This document shows positions 35,204-44,029 of a DNA stretch of 64,000 nt, piece by piece. This DNA is from Clostridiales bacterium (lineage in GTDB: Bacteria; Bacillota; Clostridia; Oscillospirales; Acutalibacteraceae). The stretch is from NCBI GenBank assembly GCA_019415945.1, contig DXYF01000006.1, positions 26,237 to 90,236 on the forward strand, written 5' to 3'. The notes beneath the pieces were generated by a model that saw only the letters and a program-made list of their open reading frames with translations, searched no databases and was not told where the DNA came from. Each line of letters opens with the position of its first letter. The first letter of the stretch is position 1. The position numbers were made by a program, and so were the translations under genes.

Positions 35204-35866
35204 TTACTTTGTGTGTATTTTTTGGCTTATAAAGTCCTTTGCCGATGACAAATCCTCGCAAAGACAGCTTATCATCGGCAAAATCTCCTTTGTCGGCTGT
35301 AAATAGTCAGGCACCATAATCGTTGTCATTTTTGCCGTGTAAGCCGCCTTTATGCCGTTTATGCTGTCCTCAAGTGCAACGCAGTATTCGGGGCAAATAC
35401 CGAGCTTTTGGGATGCTGTGAGGAAAATTTCGGGATGAGGCTTGCTGTTTTGAACATCGTCGCCGCAGACAAAGGCGTCAAAATAGTCATAGGCACATGC
35501 TGTTTTTATTACATTGTGAGCAGTTTGTGCCGATGTTGATGTTGCAACGGCGATTTTAATATTATTTGCCTTTAAAAATTCAAGGAGCTGAAAAAGACCT
35601 TTTTTTATCGGTACTCCTTCTTTGCTGATTCGATTGAGAAAAATCTCACGGCTTTTCTTTTTAAGTTCGGCATAACAAAAGCCGTCGCCGTAAAGGCTGT
35701 TGTAGTAGCTTTCAGCCATATCGGTACGCAGACCGATGGTGTTTTTAAAAATATCAAGGTTATATTCAAAGCCAAGCTCATCCATCATCATTTGCCATGT
35801 TTCATAGACAAGACGCTCGGTGTCAAACATAAGACCGTCCATATCAAAAACGGCACCTTTAATCAT
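35204..35866 (-). CDS. HAD-superfamily phosphatase, beta-phosphoglucomutase-like
   Basis: 220 residues. HAD motif I FDMDGLMFDTE at the N terminus (nucleophile and acid/base Asp), motif II as ATSTS near 110, Lys in motif III SKPHPEIF near 150, and motif IV ALEDSINGI near 175. A helical cap domain lies between I and II (subfamily IA). Likely removes phosphate from, or isomerises, a small sugar phosphate. Cytoplasmic. Confidence 0.9.
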   Translation of the reverse strand: MIKGAVFDMDGLMFDTERLVYETWQMMMDELGFEYNLDIFKNTIGLRTDMAESYYNSLYGDGFCYAELKKKSREIFLNRISKEGVPIKKGLFQLLEFLKANNIKIAVATSTSAQTAHNVIKTACAYDYFDAFVCGDDVQNSKPHPEIFLTASQKLGICPEYCVALEDSINGIKAAYTAKMTTIMVPDYLQPTKEILPMISCLCEDLSSAKDFISQKIHTK

Positions 35867-35894
35867 AATTAAAGTCCCCCTTTTTTATTATTTT

Positions 35895-35923
35895 ATTTTA
35901 GCACAAAGCTTTTATTATTACAA
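35895..35923 (-). promoter_or_regulatory. promoter of the HAD/TIGR01440 operon
   Basis: Minus strand TTGTAA (35923-35918), 17-bp spacer, TAAAAT (35900-35895) with an upstream TG (extended -10). Confidence 0.6.
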
Positions 35924-35975
35924 CAAACAAAAACGGACGAATCAGCAGAATCGTCCGTATCGTATAGTACAAAAA

Positions 35976-36066
35976 GTCGAGTGCCTCGACACTGGGTTCG
36001 AGCAGACAGGTTGATATTATCAAACCTTCTTTGCCCGACCGTTTTCCATCAGTTTCCTATAATGTA
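35976..36066 (-). repeat. structured interspersed element, copy B
   Basis: Same build as the copy at 8400: GTCGAG..CTCGAC hairpin, TTCGAGCAGACAGGTTGATA, TTGCCCGACCGTTTT, and a TATAATGTAAAAA end. The closing arm TTCGAGC after TTTT is changed to CCATCAG here. On the minus strand it ends in a hairpin plus five T, right after the VanZ gene terminator and about 50 bp before the HAD promoter. Confidence 0.7.
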
Positions 36067-36091
36067 AAAAATAAGCTTTATCGCTTACGAA

Positions 36092-36118
36092 AAACGCCGC
36101 AGAGTTTATGCGGCGTTT
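36092..36118 (-). terminator. terminator of the VanZ-like gene
   Basis: AAACGCCGC / GCGGCGTTT stem; on the minus strand followed by TTTTT-like run. Lies 7 bp after the stop at 36125. Confidence 0.7.
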
Positions 36119-36124
36119 GGTTTA

Positions 36125-36655
36125 TCATAACGATTTAATACAAGTCGGCAATATTTTATAAATTTTGCACCCGATAAAGAAACCTGTTAAATTAAGAATT
36201 ACATCATCAATGTCGACGGTACGGTACATATTGTCAATTACCAAGCCTATAACAAGCTGAAGAACTTCGATTGAAACGGCAAACAACAGTCCTAAAGCAA
36301 GAAATTTATACCATTTATGTTTTTTTAGGAAAATCATACTAAAAATCCCCAACGGCACTGTAAGACATATATTACCCAAAATTTGAATAACGGCTGTTGC
36401 ATTAAGTCCGCCGCTCATCATACTAATAACGGTTTTAAAAGGTATAAAATTATACCATGTTATATCACCGAAATACTCAATCTTTTCATCGAGCAAAATC
36501 GGAAACAATGTTATTGCAAAAACAGCAGTTAAATAAACTATAAACACACCGCCTAATATTATTTTACTTTTACTTAATTTAAAAAACAAGGCTGACGCAA
36601 TGTATATTAATAAAGCAACTCCTCCGAGTAATACGGCAAATTCATATGTAATCAT
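36125..36655 (-). CDS. VanZ-family membrane protein
   Basis: 176 residues, five membrane helices. The family pattern is visible: NFIPFKTV near 70-77, GNICLTVPLG near 92-101, EVLQLVIG near 130-137 and RTVDIDDVILNLTG near 146-159. VanZ itself gives low-level teicoplanin resistance, but most family members have no known function. GAGGTG precedes the ATG. Single gene. Confidence 0.85.
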   Translation of the reverse strand: MITYEFAVLLGGVALLIYIASALFFKLSKSKIILGGVFIVYLTAVFAITLFPILLDEKIEYFGDITWYNFIPFKTVISMMSGGLNATAVIQILGNICLTVPLGIFSMIFLKKHKWYKFLALGLLFAVSIEVLQLVIGLVIDNMYRTVDIDDVILNLTGFFIGCKIYKILPTCIKSL

Positions 36656-36705
36656 AAACTACACCTCATTTAAAACATAGCTTTTTACACTACTTTTATA
36701 TTAAA

Positions 36706-36747
36706 AGAGCCGATGAGCTGTAAAATTACTCACAAGTTATCGGCTCT
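36706..36747 (-). terminator. terminator of metG
   Basis: AGAGCCGAT / ATCGGCTCT arms around a long loop, followed by TTTT on the minus strand, 26 bp after the metG stop. Confidence 0.65.
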
Positions 36748-36772
36748 GCTGTGTTAATTTGTTTGTTATAAA

Positions 36773-38719
36773 TCAGCTGATTTTTGAACCTGCCGGCATA
36801 TCATCAACAAAGATGACTTTTACATCTTCGCCGCAGGTAGCCGCAAGAATCATTCCGCAGCTTTCAACTCCGCACAGCTTGGCGGGGGCAAGGTTTGAAA
36901 CAAGAATAATTTTTCTGCCCACAAGCTCTTCGGGTTTATAGAATTTTGCAATACCGCTTGCAACGGTTCTTTCTTTAACACCGTCGAAAACGGTGAGCTT
37001 TAAAAGCTTTTTCGCCTTTTTAATCGACTCGCAAGCCTTTATTTCGGCAACACGGAGATCAACCTTGCAGAAATCGTCAATTCCAATTTGTGCGATTCCC
37101 TCCATCTCTTCACGGAGCTTTTTAGTTTCCTCGTCTTCGCCTGAGTTATTCTTTATGATGCTGTTGAGCTCTTCAATCTCCTTGTCAACATCAATTCTCG
37201 GGAACAGAGCGTCGCCCTTCTTTACAGTTACATTTGCGGGAAGCACACCGAATTTATCGGCATTTTCATAGCTTGCACACTTTTCGCACGCACCTATCTG
37301 CTCCAAAGCTTTCGGCATCGTTGTCGGCATAAACGCTGACAGCAGGGTTGATACAATTCTTATTGTTTCAAGCAGATTGTAAAGCACGCTTGCAAGTCTT
37401 GCACGCTTTGACTCGTCCTTTGCAATAATCCACGGAGCGGTTTCGTCAATATATTTATTTGCACGGGAAACAACCTTAAAAATCTCCGCAAGTGCATTGT
37501 TAAGCTGTGTTTTGTCAATAAAACTGTCCACCGACGCACGAAGCGAGGTTGCGGCTGTGATAAGCTCGTCGTCGAATTCTCCGCTTTCACGCTCGGTCGG
37601 CAGAGTACCTCCGAAATACTTTTCAACCATTGCAACGGTGCGTGAAACAAGGTTGCCGAAGCCGTTTGCAAGGTCCGAATTAATACGGTTTATCATAATT
37701 TCGTTAGAGAAAGAGCTGTCAGCTCCGAGTGCCATTTCACGCATAATGTGGTAACGGATAGCATCCGCACCGTAACGCTTGCCCAGAACAAACGGATCAA
37801 CAACATTTCCGAGCGACTTTGACATTTTCTGACCGTTAAAAGTAATCCAGCCGTGAACGGCAAGATGCTTGGGAAGCGGCAGGTCAAGAGCCATAAGCAT
37901 TGCAGGCCAAATAATTGCGTGAAAACGCATAATATCCTTTGCAACCATATGAACATCGGCAGGCCAGTATTTTTCAAAATCACCGTAGGCGTCGTTTTGA
38001 TAACCGAGAGCGGAAATATAGTTTGAAAGAGCGTCAATCCAAACATATACAACATGCTTTTCGTCAAATGTTACGGGAACGCCCCAGGTAAAGCTTGTCC
38101 TTGATACGCACAAGTCCTCAAGTCCCGGCTTGATAAAGTTGTTTACAAGCTCTACTGCACGGGTTTTCGGCTGAAGAAAATCTGTTTCGGTAAGAAGCTT
38201 TTCAATTCTCTCGGCAAACGGAGTCATCTTAAAGAAATAAGCTTCCTCTTTTGCCTCAACAACTTCTCGTCCGCATTCGGGACATTTGCCGTCAACAAGC
38301 TGACTGTCCGTCCAAAAGCTCTCGCAGGGAGTGCAGTACTTGCCCTTGTATTCGCCCTTATAGATGTAGCCCCTGTCATACAGCTCTTTAAAAATCTTTT
38401 GTACGGTTTCTATATGGTAATCGTCAGTAGTACGGATATATCTGTCATAGCTGATATTCATAAACTGCCAAAGAGATTTGAAAATCTCTACAATTTCATC
38501 AACATACTGCTTGGGAGTAACACCCTTTTCGGCAGCTTTCTGCTCAATTTTCAAACCGTGCTCATCGGTTCCCGTGAGGAACATTACATCATAGCCCTGC
38601 ATTCGTCTGTAACGGGCGATTGAGTCGCAGGCAACTGTTGTGTAGCAGTGGCCGATGTGCGGATTGCCCGACGGATAGTAGATAGGCGTTGTGATGTAAA
38701 ACGGTTTTTTCTTACACAT
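36773..38719 (-). CDS. metG: methionyl-tRNA synthetase
   Basis: 648 residues from the ATG at 38719 (GGGAGG upstream). Class I synthetase: HIGH motif in NPHIGHCYTT near the N terminus, KMSKS in GQKMSKSLGNVV near 300, one zinc knuckle (CTPCESF ... CPECGRE) and a C-terminal tRNA-binding (EMAP/Trbp111) domain from about 545. Charges tRNA-Met, including the initiator tRNA encoded just upstream on the opposite strand. Confidence 0.97.
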   Translation of the reverse strand: MCKKKPFYITTPIYYPSGNPHIGHCYTTVACDSIARYRRMQGYDVMFLTGTDEHGLKIEQKAAEKGVTPKQYVDEIVEIFKSLWQFMNISYDRYIRTTDDYHIETVQKIFKELYDRGYIYKGEYKGKYCTPCESFWTDSQLVDGKCPECGREVVEAKEEAYFFKMTPFAERIEKLLTETDFLQPKTRAVELVNNFIKPGLEDLCVSRTSFTWGVPVTFDEKHVVYVWIDALSNYISALGYQNDAYGDFEKYWPADVHMVAKDIMRFHAIIWPAMLMALDLPLPKHLAVHGWITFNGQKMSKSLGNVVDPFVLGKRYGADAIRYHIMREMALGADSSFSNEIMINRINSDLANGFGNLVSRTVAMVEKYFGGTLPTERESGEFDDELITAATSLRASVDSFIDKTQLNNALAEIFKVVSRANKYIDETAPWIIAKDESKRARLASVLYNLLETIRIVSTLLSAFMPTTMPKALEQIGACEKCASYENADKFGVLPANVTVKKGDALFPRIDVDKEIEELNSIIKNNSGEDEETKKLREEMEGIAQIGIDDFCKVDLRVAEIKACESIKKAKKLLKLTVFDGVKERTVASGIAKFYKPEELVGRKIILVSNLAPAKLCGVESCGMILAATCGEDVKVIFVDDMPAGSKIS

Positions 38720-38762
38720 AAGTAATTCCTCCCTATAATTTTGCAAATGAGCTATGATATAT

Positions 38763-38791
38763 ATTATACCAACTTAGGAAAACAAATGCAA
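38763..38791 (-). promoter_or_regulatory. promoter of metG
   Basis: Minus strand TTGCAT (38791-38786), 17-bp spacer, TATAAT (38768-38763). Short leader, no T-box or SAM riboswitch visible. Confidence 0.6.
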
Positions 38792-38927
38792 CATTAGCAT
38801 GTCAAAAACAGAGAGTGATAAAAATCATATAAATAGGAATAAAACGCAAATTACAGCATATATATAATTTGTGACAGCAAAAACAAGGAAGTTAAGAAAT
38901 AATATTTGACAAACTGAAAATTAACTC

Positions 38928-38959
38928 TTGACAAAGCTTAAAAATAGTGATAATATAAT
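38928..38959 (+). promoter_or_regulatory. promoter of the initiator tRNA gene
   Basis: TTGACA (38928-38933) followed by TAATAT (38951-38956, 17-bp spacer) overlapping TATAAT (38954-38959). A second TTGACA lies at 38906. Confidence 0.6.
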
Positions 38960-38989
38960 AGAGCTGTGAACAGCAGTAAACTTAAATAT

Positions 38990-39066
<77 letters not shown>

Positions 39067-39070
39067 ACGA

Positions 39071-39100
39071 AAGCACTGACTTAAAGGTCAGTGTTTTTCT
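39071..39100 (+). terminator. terminator of tRNA-fMet
   Basis: CACTGAC / GTCAGTG stem with 6-base loop followed by TTTTTCTTTTT. Confidence 0.75.
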
Positions 39101-39281
39101 TTTTATGTGACAGAGCCGAACCGACGACCTGAGGGTTCCCGAGGTGAGCGAGAAAAAATTATCCTGTGGATGATTTTTGCGAAGCGATTAACTGAAATAA
39201 GGAGTTCGAAGGCAAATTTTTAATTTGCCGAACAAACGACTATATTTCAGGAAGGTCAAAGGAGCGAAGCGACTGCGATAA
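39101..39281. other. insert between tRNA-fMet and its 3' remnant
   Basis: No gene. It starts with an inverted 13-base copy (39118-39130) of tRNA bases 39034-39046. Further in is a nested inverted repeat, CTGAAATA (39192) to TATTTCAG (39250), with an inner GGCAAATT/AATTTGCC stem. It ends where the tRNA 3' sequence is repeated. It looks like a small inserted module. Confidence 0.6.
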
Positions 39282-39324
39282 TCGGTTCAAATCCGGCTCC
39301 CGCAACCAACAAAAGCACTGACTT
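39282..39324 (+). repeat. direct repeat of the tRNA-fMet 3' end plus terminator start
   Basis: Near-identical to 39040-39082, 242 bp apart: T-loop, acceptor 3' strand, CCA and the bases after it. It lacks the 5' half and anticodon, so it is not a tRNA. It is followed by its own terminator. Confidence 0.85.
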
Positions 39325-39345
39325 TTTAGTCGGTGCTTTTTTCTT
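39312..39345 (+). terminator. second terminator copy behind the tRNA remnant
   Basis: AAAGCACTGACT / AGTCGGTGCTTT stem followed by TTTTCTTTT, a diverged copy of the terminator at 39071 with compensating G-U pairs. Confidence 0.7.
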
Positions 39346-39677
39346 TTGCAATGCAGAAATGAATTATCCATTTTCTCCATTTTCTTTTGATAATTTTTAT
39401 TTTGAAAATTTACCGCAACTAAACTATCTACATAGAGCCTTTACTTATAAATGAAGCAAATCGGCTTTACAAGGAGTGAGTTTTCCTCTTTACAAACTTT
39501 TGTAAAAATCAGCCCAAAAGTGAAATTGCATAAAATAATATCGGCTAGCTTGTACACTATGACAGTTTTTATTTTTTCATGTAAATATTATGGCTTTTGA
39601 ATGTAAATTATGCTAAAATTTATAGCGTATGGAAAATCATATTTCCGTATAAGAAGTTTTGAAAGGAGATCAAACAC
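39346..39677. other. leader region of the amylase/scaffoldin gene
   Basis: AT-rich, no gene. TTTACAAA / TTTGTAAA (39489-39506) form a perfect 8-bp inverted repeat with 2 bp between, a possible operator. A TGCTAAAAT extended -10 lies near 39612, without a clear -35. GAAAGGAG precedes the ATG at 39678. Confidence 0.45.
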
Positions 39678-42600
39678 ATGAAAAGAAAAGGATTTTTAAA
39701 GTGCGTGAGTGCTGTTCTGGCACTCTGCATGATACTGTCCTGCGTTTCTTTCTCCGCCTTTACTGTCGGTGCAGCGACTGTCGGCGAAGCAAGCATCGTT
39801 TCGGCCGAGCCTGAAAACGATAATTTTTCTTGGGATAACGCGTCAGTATATTTCCTTCTCACAGACCGTTTTAAAAACGGCAACACATCAAACGACCATT
39901 CCTACAACAGAGGACTGGATCAAAACGGCAATGTCGTAACAGGCATTGACACAAGAGCCACCTTCCATGGAGGCGACTTTGCAGGTATTACTCAGACAAT
40001 TAACGACGGTTATTTCAATGACCTCGGAGTAAATGCACTGTGGATTTCCGCTCCGTACGAGCAGATTCACGGCTATGTTGTGGGCGACAACAGCTCGCCG
40101 AGCTTTGCACACTACTCATATCACGGCTACTATGTTCTTGACTACACACAGACGGACGCAAACTTCGGTACAGCCGAGGAGTTTGAAACTCTCGTGGACA
40201 CAGCTCACGAACACGGACTCAGAGTTATACTTGACATCGTTATGAATCACGCGGGTTATAACTCAATTTACGATATGGACGAGTACGGGTTCGGTACGCT
40301 CAAGCAGGGCTGGGAAAGCAGTTATTTCAGCCATCAAAATGTTTCAAACAGCCTTTATCACAGCTTTATTGATTATGACAGCAGTGCATCCGACTGGGCA
40401 AACTGGTGGGGAGCTGACTGGATTCGCTGCGGTATTGCAGGTTATACACAAGGCGGCGGAAGCGACCTTACGATGTCGCTCCAGGGACTTCCCGACTTTA
40501 AAACCGAGTCAAATGCAACAGTGGGCATTCCCAATATCCTTAAAACAAAATGGACAAAGGAAGGCAGACTTTCTCAGGAAACAAGCGAGCTTACTGAGTA
40601 TCTGAACAAAAACGGAAAGGCTCAGACAGTTACAAACACAATTTCATACTGGCTTTCCACCTGGGTAAGAGAGTACGGCGTTGACGGCTTCCGCTGCGAC
40701 ACCGCAAAGCATGTTGACCTTTCATCATGGAAAACACTAAAGGATACCTGTACCCTTGCACTTGAGCAGTGGCGTGAGGAAAACCCGTCAAAGCCCGGTG
40801 CCGATTGGGACGAAGATTTCTGGATGACAGGCGAAGCATGGGATCACAACATCGGATACGGTTATGACAGCTACTTTACACAGGGCGGCTTTGATTCGAT
40901 GATTAACTTTGAAACACAGGGCGGCGGACTGTTTACAAGCTCTACCATAAAGGGTGTTTATAACGGCTACGCTTCTGCAATTAACTCAAACGACAAGTTT
41001 AATCAGCTTTCCTACATTTCATCGCACGACTCTACCCTTGCAAGAGGCAACCTTATTTCTACCGGCTCTGCATTCCTGCTCCTTCCGGGCGGTATTCAGA
41101 TTTTCTACGGTGATGAAACTAACCGTCCGCTTGTGTCGGGCGTCGGATTTGACGGCAACGGCGGTGCAGGTCACTCGCTTAGAAGCGATATGAACTGGGA
41201 TACAGCCGATACGGCGGTGCTTGCTCACTGGCAAAAGGTCGGCACATTCAGAAACAATCATATTTCCGTAGGTGCAGGCGATAATATTGACCTTGGAACC
41301 ACTGCCGGCTACGCTTTCGGAAGAACTTATGACAAAAACGGCGTCAGCGATAAGATTGCAGGCTGTATTTATGCAGGCTCAAACAAAGCGGTTACGATTG
41401 ATGTATCCGATCTTTGGGCAGACGGTCAGTCACTTGTAAATGCTTACGACCAGTCATCTGCAACGGTTACAAACGGCAAGGTAACATTCAACAGCGGTGC
41501 AAACGGCACAATCCTCATCGAGGAGCCTGACGGCAGACCCATTATGTCCGTTAAGGGTGAAGCTGAATTTTCGGGTACACAGACAGTTACGGTATCGCTT
41601 GACGAATGCACAAGTGCAAAATGTTCAGTTGACGGCGGCAACAAGTTTATTGTTGAGGACGGCGACAGCTTTACTATAGGCGATACAGCTTATGACGGCG
41701 ATACAATCACTGTTACACTTGAGGCAGAAAACGAAAAGGGAAGCTCAAAATCCGAGTACACCTTTAAAAAGGTTGCACAGGGACAGGAAACAACCGATCC
41801 CACAGAGCCTACACAGCCGGTTGAAAAAGCAAAAATTACAGTTAAGACATGGGACGGTTCTGCTCCCTATGCCTATGTTTGGACAGGCTCAAGCACTGCA
41901 CTTAACGGAGCTTGGCCGGGCAAACAGCTCACTCAGAAAGATTCCGACGGAAACTATGTACTTGAGCTTGACACAACGGAAACCTACAATGTTGTACTAA
42001 ACAACGGCAGCGGCGTACAGAGTGCCGACCTTAAAAATCTAAACGGTGCGTCGGTACTTGAAGTTACCGATTCATCTTATAATTCAAAGATTGTATCAAC
42101 AGGTTCATCGAGCGGCGGCAGCGGAGAAGTGACAGAAGATTCGGTTACAATTCATGTCAAGTCCTTTGACGGCTCGGCTCCTTATATCTACCTGTGGGAC
42201 GACAACGAAAATGAATATGCCGGAGCATGGCCGGGCAAACAGCTTTCGGAAAAAGACGAGGACGGAAACTATATTATTACTATTCCCAATACATCTTCCG
42301 TTAATGCTATCATAAACAAAGGAAACAACTCAGGTCAGACAGGCGATATATCCGCAATAACAGGTGAGGTTCTCATTACCGTAACAAATGCGGAATGTAC
42401 AGCGTACAAGCTTGAAAAAATTGAAAAACCGCTCAGCGGTATGGAGCTTCTCAGAAAAGAAGCAAGAGAAGTCAAGATTATGACTGCCTCCGACTACACC
42501 CCCGAAACATGGAGCACAGTAAGCGAGCTTATGCCTGCGGCAGACGCATTGATAGCACAGGGTGATGCTGCTGACGAATCAGCTGTTACCGAAATGGCTG

Positions 42601-43766
42601 CAAATCTTCAAAATGCAAAGAGCAAGTTAAAGCTTGCTTTGCCTAAGCTTATTTATGCGGTTTCTGGCAGCAGCACGATTAAAGGTGTAACCGTACCTGA
42701 TGCAGATGTAACAGTCAGCGTAGGTGGAAAAGATTACACGGTTAAATCAGATGATGTTACGGGCGAATTCGTTGTTACAAATGCAGTTGTTTCTTCTTCG
42801 TCAATTATAAGCGTAAGTGTTTCAAGAAACGGCATATCGTCGGCTGATTACTCATATAACATGGCAAACGGTAATGTTGACGGAGAGCTACCCACAACCC
42901 CAACAAAACCAACTACTGCTCCAACAACCGCTCCTGAAACAGAGCCTACAACACAGCCTACAACGGCCCCCGAAACAGAGCCTACAACACAGCCAACAAC
43001 AGCCCCCGAAACAGAACCTACAACACAGCCTACAACGGCTCCCGAAACAGAACCTACAACCACACCGGTTGAGGATAAGCTTACTGTCAATGCAGAATCA
43101 AATGTTTTCCCCACAGCGACAAAAACATTTGATGAGGGCGAAGATACTGTTACGGTTACATATAAGCTTACTTCAAATATGAAAGCTGTAAATGCTCAGT
43201 GGACTTTAACTTACGACGACAGCATACTTGAATATGATATTGCTGATAATGTAAGCGACGGTGTACAGACAATTTGCCCGAGTGCAGGCAGCAACCTTGT
43301 ATTTAACAACAAGAACAATTACATCAAGGGCAACTTCTCAACCTTAAGTCTTGTATCTTTTGACGACGACGCTGAATTTGTTTCGGTAACCTTTAAGGTT
43401 AAAGGAACAGGAGAAGCAGATGTTTATCTTGACCTTGAGTATCTCACCCTCGGTTATTATGATGCAAGCGATAATTTAAAACTTGCATCAATCGTTGAAT
43501 ACAGCGAGATGAAAGATATTTCGGGCATCGAAGGCTTTGAAAACGCAAAAATTACAACATCTACCGAAATCGGCAACGATATTTTGATGGGTGATGTAAA
43601 CGGCGACGGAGAAGTTAGGATTGATGATGTTACCATGATATTAAAATATGCGGTAGACATGGTGCAGCTTAATGACAGACAGATAAAAGCGGCAGATGTA
43701 AATTATGACGGCATAGTTAATGTCAAGGACGCAACGCTTATTCAAAAATATATTGCACAGAGCTAA
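39678..43766 (+). CDS. amy4: GH13 alpha-amylase with CBM26 modules, cohesin and dockerin (Amy4/Sca1-type)
   Basis: 1362 residues, AAAGGAG before the ATG. Signal peptide to about 32. GH13 domain about 50-640: region I DIVMNH (Asp186, His191), nucleophile Asp341 in GFRCDTAKH, acid/base Glu386 in GEAWD, and His450-Asp451. Two CBM26-like starch-binding modules start near 718 and 822, each with a W/F-D-G-S-A-P-Y start and GAWPGKQL. A helical segment (about 910-985) and a Pro/Thr linker follow. A cohesin-like beta domain is at about 1134-1295, then a dockerin (1303-1362) with DVNGDGEVRIDD and DVNYDGIVNVKD. Having both cohesin and dockerin makes it an enzyme-scaffoldin, as reported for R. bromii Amy4/Sca1. 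Secreted; degrades starch and assembles other dockerin proteins. Confidence 0.92.
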   Translation: MKRKGFLKCVSAVLALCMILSCVSFSAFTVGAATVGEASIVSAEPENDNFSWDNASVYFLLTDRFKNGNTSNDHSYNRGLDQNGNVVTGIDTRATFHGGDFAGITQTINDGYFNDLGVNALWISAPYEQIHGYVVGDNSSPSFAHYSYHGYYVLDYTQTDANFGTAEEFETLVDTAHEHGLRVILDIVMNHAGYNSIYDMDEYGFGTLKQGWESSYFSHQNVSNSLYHSFIDYDSSASDWANWWGADWIRCGIAGYTQGGGSDLTMSLQGLPDFKTESNATVGIPNILKTKWTKEGRLSQETSELTEYLNKNGKAQTVTNTISYWLSTWVREYGVDGFRCDTAKHVDLSSWKTLKDTCTLALEQWREENPSKPGADWDEDFWMTGEAWDHNIGYGYDSYFTQGGFDSMINFETQGGGLFTSSTIKGVYNGYASAINSNDKFNQLSYISSHDSTLARGNLISTGSAFLLLPGGIQIFYGDETNRPLVSGVGFDGNGGAGHSLRSDMNWDTADTAVLAHWQKVGTFRNNHISVGAGDNIDLGTTAGYAFGRTYDKNGVSDKIAGCIYAGSNKAVTIDVSDLWADGQSLVNAYDQSSATVTNGKVTFNSGANGTILIEEPDGRPIMSVKGEAEFSGTQTVTVSLDECTSAKCSVDGGNKFIVEDGDSFTIGDTAYDGDTITVTLEAENEKGSSKSEYTFKKVAQGQETTDPTEPTQPVEKAKITVKTWDGSAPYAYVWTGSSTALNGAWPGKQLTQKDSDGNYVLELDTTETYNVVLNNGSGVQSADLKNLNGASVLEVTDSSYNSKIVSTGSSSGGSGEVTEDSVTIHVKSFDGSAPYIYLWDDNENEYAGAWPGKQLSEKDEDGNYIITIPNTSSVNAIINKGNNSGQTGDISAITGEVLITVTNAECTAYKLEKIEKPLSGMELLRKEAREVKIMTASDYTPETWSTVSELMPAADALIAQGDAADESAVTEMAANLQNAKSKLKLALPKLIYAVSGSSTIKGVTVPDADVTVSVGGKDYTVKSDDVTGEFVVTNAVVSSSSIISVSVSRNGISSADYSYNMANGNVDGELPTTPTKPTTAPTTAPETEPTTQPTTAPETEPTTQPTTAPETEPTTQPTTAPETEPTTTPVEDKLTVNAESNVFPTATKTFDEGEDTVTVTYKLTSNMKAVNAQWTLTYDDSILEYDIADNVSDGVQTICPSAGSNLVFNNKNNYIKGNFSTLSLVSFDDDAEFVSVTFKVKGTGEADVYLDLEYLTLGYYDASDNLKLASIVEYSEMKDISGIEGFENAKITTSTEIGNDILMGDVNGDGEVRIDDVTMILKYAVDMVQLNDRQIKAADVNYDGIVNVKDATLIQKYIAQS
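42921..43064 (+). repeat. 36-bp tandem repeat encoding the Pro/Thr linker
   Basis: Four in-frame 36-bp units encode PTTAPETEPTTQ (last unit ends in T). They form the flexible linker before the cohesin-like domain. Codon choice varies slightly between units. Likely length-variable among strains. Confidence 0.85.
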
Positions 43767-43792
43767 TCGGCTTTTAGTGTAAATTTATGATT

Positions 43793-43821
43793 AAACGCCT
43801 CTGATTTTATCGGAGGCGTTT
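43793..43821 (+). terminator. terminator of the amylase/scaffoldin gene
   Basis: AAACGCCTC / GAGGCGTTT stem followed by TTGTTTTG. A second small hairpin (AACGCTTATGCAG / CTGCATAGGTGTT) follows at about 43853-43883. Confidence 0.75.
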
Positions 43822-44029
43822 TTGTTTTGTCGTTAAGTGTTGCAAAAAGCAAAAACGCTTATGCAGTTTCTGCATAGGTGTTTAAAAAATATTTAATATA
43901 CGAATAATAGTATCTGGGTAGTGAATAGATACGCCTGATATCTTGTTATTTAGCATAATGAGATGTATTGAAGAATTTTTATTTTTTGGTAAAATATATC
44001 TTGGAAATAAATTACAAAGGATGTTTTAT

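Noticed and set aside
38820..38989. T-box or SAM riboswitch for metG
   Set aside because: The metG promoter at 38763-38791 leaves a leader of only about 40 nt; no T-box sequence or SAM-aptamer motif is seen.
39282..39310. Second tRNA-Met gene
   Set aside because: Only the T-arm and acceptor 3' strand are present; no D-arm or anticodon arm precedes it.
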